Source: an uncultured Faecalibacterium sp.
GTDB lineage: Bacteria > Bacillota > Clostridia > Oscillospirales > Ruminococcaceae
Direction of reading: 5' to 3'
Assembly (NCBI GenBank): GCA_934518555.1
Contig: CAKSXW010000027.1
Span: 1-22,504 of the forward strand
Length of the DNA stretch: 22,504 bases
In this document: positions 21,180-22,504 of the stretch, piece after piece
Position numbering within the stretch: the stretch's first letter is position 1
Layout: each line of letters opens with the position of its first letter
Translations under genes and position numbers: made by a program
Notes under the pieces: model-generated
Databases searched by the model: none
What the model was told of the DNA's origin: nothing
Seen by the model: only the letters and a program-made list of their open reading frames with translations

Positions 21180-21981
21180 TCCTGCGGCTCACCCGGCCCG
21201 GGGCTTTGTTCCGGCCCGTACCGATGAGGAGCGGTTCCTCATGCGGCACGTGGAGGATCTGGCCCGTGGGGCCCAGGCCCGGGGCATTGCCCGGTATTCC
21301 GGGTTTTTAAGTGACCGGGAGCAGGAGCTTGCCCGGGCGGCTCTGGGCAGGGCCGGTGTGGAGAGTGGCTTCCACTTTGACGGGGGCTGGCCTGACGCCG
21401 AGCGTCGGGTGCTCTGCATCGAGCCGGAGTACAGCTACCCGGCGTCCCCCATCTGCTGCGTACAGTTGCAGTGCCGGGGCCTGGCAGGGGCGGCCCTGCC
21501 GGCCCACAAGGACTACTTAGGCAGCCTGATGGGGCTGGAACTGCGCCGGGAGGCTTTGGGGGATATCGTGCTGCTGCCGGATCAGCCCGGCACAGCCTAT
21601 GTGTTTGCCCTGGAGCCTGCTGCAAAGCTCATTTGCCAGGAGCTGTGCCAGGCCGGACGCACAGAGCTGACCACTCAGCTGCTGGAACCGGACCAGGTGC
21701 CGGAGTTTCCCACGGCCCAGCGGGAACGGCGCACCGCCACGGTGTCGTCCTTGCGGCTGGACGCTGTGCTGTCTGCCATGCTGCATTGCAGCCGTGGGCA
21801 GGCCAGCGAGCTGGTGGAGGCAGGCCGGGTGGAAATCAACCACCTGCCCACAGAAAAGCCGTCGGCCCCCGTATATGAGGGCGACGTGTTCACCGTGCGA
21901 GGCAAGGGGCGGTATGCCCTGACTGCCCTGCCCGGTAAGAGCAAGAAGGAACGATGGATCATTGAGTATTTTCAATATTAA
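21163..21981 (+). CDS. ylmH: YlmH-family S4-domain RNA-binding protein
   Basis: A 272-residue protein of the YlmH family, found next to sepF and divIVA in most Firmicutes; recent work on B. subtilis links YlmH to ribosome rescue or quality control, otherwise its role is poorly known. The N-terminal part has RTDEERFLMRHVEDLA and RYSGFLSDREQELA, followed by a mixed domain with LLPDQPGTAYVFAL. The S4 domain spans about 192-250 with SSLRLDAVLSAML, SRGQASELVEAGRVEIN and EGDVFTVRGKGRY. The ATG at 21163 has GGAG four bases upstream, a little close, and overlaps the sepF end by 17 bases, suggesting coupled translation; start choice is moderately sure. Confidence 0.9.
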   Translation: MAHSIDPAAHPARGFVPARTDEERFLMRHVEDLARGAQARGIARYSGFLSDREQELARAALGRAGVESGFHFDGGWPDAERRVLCIEPEYSYPASPICCVQLQCRGLAGAALPAHKDYLGSLMGLELRREALGDIVLLPDQPGTAYVFALEPAAKLICQELCQAGRTELTTQLLEPDQVPEFPTAQRERRTATVSSLRLDAVLSAMLHCSRGQASELVEAGRVEINHLPTEKPSAPVYEGDVFTVRGKGRYALTALPGKSKKERWIIEYFQY

Positions 21982-22008
21982 GATCGAACGCAATGGGAGG
22001 AAAGAACT

Positions 22009-22504
22009 ATGCTGACCCCGCAGGATGTCCGTTCCGTGCAATTTGAGAAAAATCTCCGGGGCTACCGGACAGAGGACGTGGATCGTTTTCTGGATAAGGT
22101 CGAGGAGCAGCTGCAGCAGGACGATGCCCAGGCAGAGCAGCTCCGCAAGCAGATCGCTGACCTGACGGCAGAAAACCAGCGCCTGCACCGGGAGCTCCAG
22201 AGCTTTGAGGCCGACGGCGAGATGCTCAAGAGTGCCCTGATCAATGCACAGCGCATGGGCGAAAACGTGATCCGTGAAGCAAACCAGAAGGCAGAGGAGA
22301 TCATCCACCGTGCAAATCTGCGTGGGGATGATATTATCCGGGATGCCAACGAGCTGCTGCAGAAGGCCAGTGACCGGGCCGACGAGATCGAGAATGAGGC
22401 CAACGACAAGCGTTTGGCTGAGGAGCGTGAGTACGACCGGGTGCGCCTGGAAGTGACCCGCTTCAAATCGGATGTGCTCAACCTTTACCGCAGCCATGTG
22501 GAAT
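22009..22504 (+). CDS. divIVA: DivIVA-domain protein (partial, runs off window)
   Basis: The first 165 codons of a polar/septal scaffold protein that recognises curved membranes. It opens MLTPQDVRSVQFEKNLRGYRTEDVDRFLDKV split over residues 1-31: the RGY plus VDRFLD pattern is the DivIVA lipid-binding domain. After it comes continuous coiled coil with ADLTAENQRLHREL and then a second long, charged helix rich in Ala, Glu and Asp, ending near SDVLNLYRSHVE at the window edge. GGGAGG lies eight bases before the ATG. It follows ylmH by 27 bases, the standard place for divIVA. The C-terminus is outside the window. Confidence 0.93.
   Translation, partial: MLTPQDVRSVQFEKNLRGYRTEDVDRFLDKVEEQLQQDDAQAEQLRKQIADLTAENQRLHRELQSFEADGEMLKSALINAQRMGENVIREANQKAEEIIHRANLRGDDIIRDANELLQKASDRADEIENEANDKRLAEEREYDRVRLEVTRFKSDVLNLYRSHVE

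Overview
The window reads as chromosomal core sequence from a GC-rich, low-GC-lineage-derived gut Firmicute, most likely the Oscillospiraceae (Faecalibacterium/Subdoligranulum-like). The reasons are the gene order, Bacillota-type AGGAGG ribosome sites, near-consensus sigma-A promoters, and conserved Bacillota neighbourhoods: SRP RNA-dnaX-ybaB-recR, miaB-ymcA-mutS-mutL, and sepF-ylmH-divIVA. B. subtilis has cotE between ymcA and mutS; it is absent here, which fits a non-sporulating relative. Species assignment is inference from gene content, not a database match.

Layout. 1-145: a minus-strand tRNA-Gln(CUG) with a perfect consensus promoter. 319-2225: a minus-strand pair, family-4 uracil-DNA glycosylase followed by an unusual P-loop NTPase, ending in a strong bidirectional terminator. 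2224-3425: a monocistronic pta read from a promoter whose -35 overlaps the divergent udg promoter. 3426-3913: about 490 bases without a gene, holding a perfect 16-bp hairpin and what looks like a dispersed intergenic repeat. 3879-6987: SRP RNA, dnaX, ybaB and recR. 7023-8028: smpB and the tmRNA gene ssrA, with a terminator. 8029-8300: a likely mobile-element scar next to ssrA. 8304-8507: a small orphan gene with its own promoter. 8606-9706: minus-strand nth and a GlsB/YeaQ-type membrane protein. 9749-11522: rarA and a PerR-like Fur-family regulator. 11540-13547: miaB and ymcA. 13608-20610: mutS, mutL, miaA and a HlyD-like membrane protein, tightly packed or overlapping. 20614-22504: sepF, ylmH and divIVA (cut by the window edge).

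Functionally this is a genome-maintenance and translation-quality block. It holds base excision (UDG, Nth), mismatch repair (MutS, MutL with an intact endonuclease motif), recombination and fork repair (RecR, RarA, DnaX), ribosome rescue (SmpB, tmRNA), protein targeting (SRP RNA), tRNA A37 modification (MiaA then MiaB) and division-site assembly (SepF, DivIVA).

No CRISPR array, intact prophage, insertion sequence or toxin-antitoxin module was seen. I found no convincing new multi-gene system. The best leads are the UDG-linked NTPase with a dead second P-loop, the non-canonical SRP RNA arms, the ssrA-adjacent scar and small gene, and several perfect palindromes embedded in promoters.
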